Assembly: GCA_013140485.1 (NCBI GenBank)
Contig: JABFSS010000027.1
Location: forward strand, 1 to 23,692
Origin: Candidatus Peribacteraceae bacterium
GTDB lineage: Bacteria > Patescibacteriota > Gracilibacteria > Peribacterales > Peribacteraceae
Direction of reading: 5' to 3'
Length of the DNA stretch: 23,692 nt
Shown here: piece after piece, positions 22,522-23,692 of the stretch
Layout of the letters: the number at the start of each line of letters is the position of its first letter
Position numbering within the stretch: the first letter of the stretch is position 1
The notes under the pieces: generated by a model
The model's database searches: none
Told to the model about the DNA's origin: nothing
The model's input: only the letters and a program-made list of their open reading frames with translations
Made by a program: the position numbers and the translations under genes

Positions 22522-22677
22522 GATGCCAAGGATGTCGACGATGCCAACGATGCCGACGAAAAGAATACAAAGACTGTGTGATGAAGATGAGGACGACAAC
22601 TATTTCTCGTCATCCTTTCAATCTTCCTCTTCCTATCCTTGGCATCTTCGGCATCTTTGTCTTCCTCGGCATCTTCA
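22522..22677. repeat. Inverted array of degenerate nonamers (GATGCCRAS)
   Basis: The left arm has four 9-mers, GATGCCAAG, GATGTCGAC, GATGCCAAC, GATGCCGAC (22522-22557). The right arm (about 22633-22677) carries the complement, with GGCATCTTC-type units. A loop of about 75 nt separates them. The TGA stop (22675-22677) of the exonuclease gene overlaps the outer end of the right arm. Same design as 2767-2856 with a different unit. Confidence 0.8.
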
Positions 22678-23634
22678 GAATAAGGCCATCTGCCCCTCCC
22701 CCACCGCCTTCTTTTTACTGACCGTCGTCTCCCCTTCCCACACGAAGTGTGCCTTTCCATACGGCGACTCGCAGACGGACTGGAGACGCTTGCCGAGCGA
22801 ATTGAATTCGAGTTCGCGGAGGAATGCGGATGCTTTGCCGGTCTGGATTCCCTTCAGCTCCGCGTCCGCGAGCGGCACGGGCAGCGGGAAGTCGCTGACG
22901 AGCGTAGCCATGCGTTCGCAGAAGAACGCGCTCTCGCGGTCCGCCGCCAATTTGTCCTTGGTGGAGCCGGTGATCTCGTCGAGATGATCGTAGATGCCCT
23001 GTAGCGTTCCGTACTGCTGGAGGAGCTTTGCCGCCCCCTTGGGACCGATGCCTTTGACCCCGGGCAGGTTATCCGACGCGTCGCCGCAGAGTCCTTTATA
23101 CGAAGCAATCTGATCGGGGCGAACACCGTATTTCGCTAGGATTGCCTGCGGATCCAGGTATTCCGGCGCCTGGTATCCCTTATGGGGAATGGCAACCCTG
23201 ACGTTGTCCGTCGCCAGCTGGAATGCATCGCGGTCCCCCGTGACAATCGTCACGCGCATCCCCGCCTGCTCGCCCGCCTTGGCATAGGCACAGAGGAGAT
23301 CATCCGCCTCGTACCGGGCCTCACTGCAATGCTTGATGGGGAAGCTCTCGATCAGGTTGATGATCCGCGGGATCTGCGCATAGAACTCATCCGGCGTCTC
23401 GGCCCGGCCCTCCTTATAGGTGGCATTCTCCTGATGCCGGAACGTCTCTTCCCCGGCATCGAAACAGAAAACCAGGCTATCGGGCTCCTCGGCTTTCAAG
23501 AGCGAAATCAGCATCGACGCGACGCCATAGACCGCATTCGTCTGCTCGCCTTTGGACGTCTTGAGAGTCGCAGGAATCGCGTAAAAAGCGCGATACATAA
23601 GGTGATGCCCATCGACCAATACAAGGTGTTTCAT
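22675..23634 (-). CDS. Stand-alone 5'-3' exonuclease (Pol I N-terminal type)
   Basis: 319 aa, homologous to the 5' nuclease domain of DNA polymerase I, which removes RNA primers and flaps. Metal-binding acidic residues are visible: D8 (LVDGHH), D59 (CFDAG), E109, D111 and D112 (EADDLL), D134 and D136 (TGDRDAF), D185 and D188 (GDASDN). The helix-hairpin-helix GVKGIGPKGA follows (192-201). No polymerase domain is attached; a stop follows the tail. The protein ends in QMALF, close to the clamp-binding consensus QLxLF. TACACT lies 6 nt before the ATG. Confidence 0.92.
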   Translation of the reverse strand: MKHLVLVDGHHLMYRAFYAIPATLKTSKGEQTNAVYGVASMLISLLKAEEPDSLVFCFDAGEETFRHQENATYKEGRAETPDEFYAQIPRIINLIESFPIKHCSEARYEADDLLCAYAKAGEQAGMRVTIVTGDRDAFQLATDNVRVAIPHKGYQAPEYLDPQAILAKYGVRPDQIASYKGLCGDASDNLPGVKGIGPKGAAKLLQQYGTLQGIYDHLDEITGSTKDKLAADRESAFFCERMATLVSDFPLPVPLADAELKGIQTGKASAFLRELEFNSLGKRLQSVCESPYGKAHFVWEGETTVSKKKAVGEGQMALF

Positions 23635-23640
23635 GTCACC

Positions 23641-23646
23641 AGTGTA
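23641..23646 (-). promoter_or_regulatory. -10-like box of the 5'-3' exonuclease gene
   Basis: TACACT, then GGTGAC, then ATG 23634: leaderless geometry. A TTGACG occurs about 23 bp upstream, too far for a standard -35. Confidence 0.45.
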
Positions 23647-23692
23647 GCGACATCGAAAATGTAAAGAATCGTCAACATCTTCCCCCTCCCAA

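Overview
The window is about 23.7 kb of compact, roughly 50-58 % GC bacterial DNA. Gene content suggests a Patescibacteria/CPR lineage. I would guess Peregrinibacteria/Peribacteria, but that rests on gene content and remembered small conserved CPR protein families, not on a search. Supporting points are many short membrane proteins without assigned function, an LPxTG-like anchor, a stand-alone 5'-3' exonuclease, and an ftsA-ftsZ pair without a visible dcw cluster. UGA acts as a normal stop (eno, the 181-codon-class genes and the exonuclease all end at TGA), so this is not the UGA=Gly code of Gracilibacteria/SR1.

Layout. 1-490: tRNA-Pro(GGG) on the minus strand, divergent from a two-helix membrane protein. 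473-4499 (minus): enolase, an LPKSGG-anchored polytopic protein, two small membrane proteins and a divergent Lgt-family protein. 4609-7079 (minus): an unusual thrS fused to a YbaK-like editing domain, preceded by a threonine attenuator (leader peptide with eight consecutive Thr codons, antiterminator, terminator). 7092-11906 (minus): an unknown gene, dnaA, an RseP-type site-2 protease, comF and another unknown gene. 11907-19478 (plus): a remnant of a Phd/YefM-type antitoxin, tRNA-Val(GAC), an unknown 316-aa protein, a DUF5673-like membrane protein, a giant 1668-codon protein with an HESGH motif, and dut. 19466-19677: a zone of palindromes between convergent genes. 19678-22249 (minus): ftsZ and ftsA. 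22675-23634 (minus): Pol I-type 5'-3' exonuclease ending in a clamp-binding-like motif.

Two patterns run through the window. First, I see almost no Shine-Dalgarno sequences; instead a -10-like hexamer lies 6-8 nt before the start codon of about ten genes, as expected for leaderless mRNAs. This pattern was also used to choose several starts. Second, at least four intergenic spaces hold inverted arrays of degenerate 7-mers or 9-mers whose outer arm supplies the stop codon of the upstream gene; a fifth, GC-rich palindrome supplies the dut stop. Related tandem 7-mers also lie in frame inside comF.

The strongest candidate for a previously undescribed system is the thrS control region. Ribosome stalling on the Thr run would leave free the strand (starting at the leader stop codon) that pairs with the 5' arm of the terminator, so charged tRNA-Thr would govern expression of an editing-domain-fused ThrRS.
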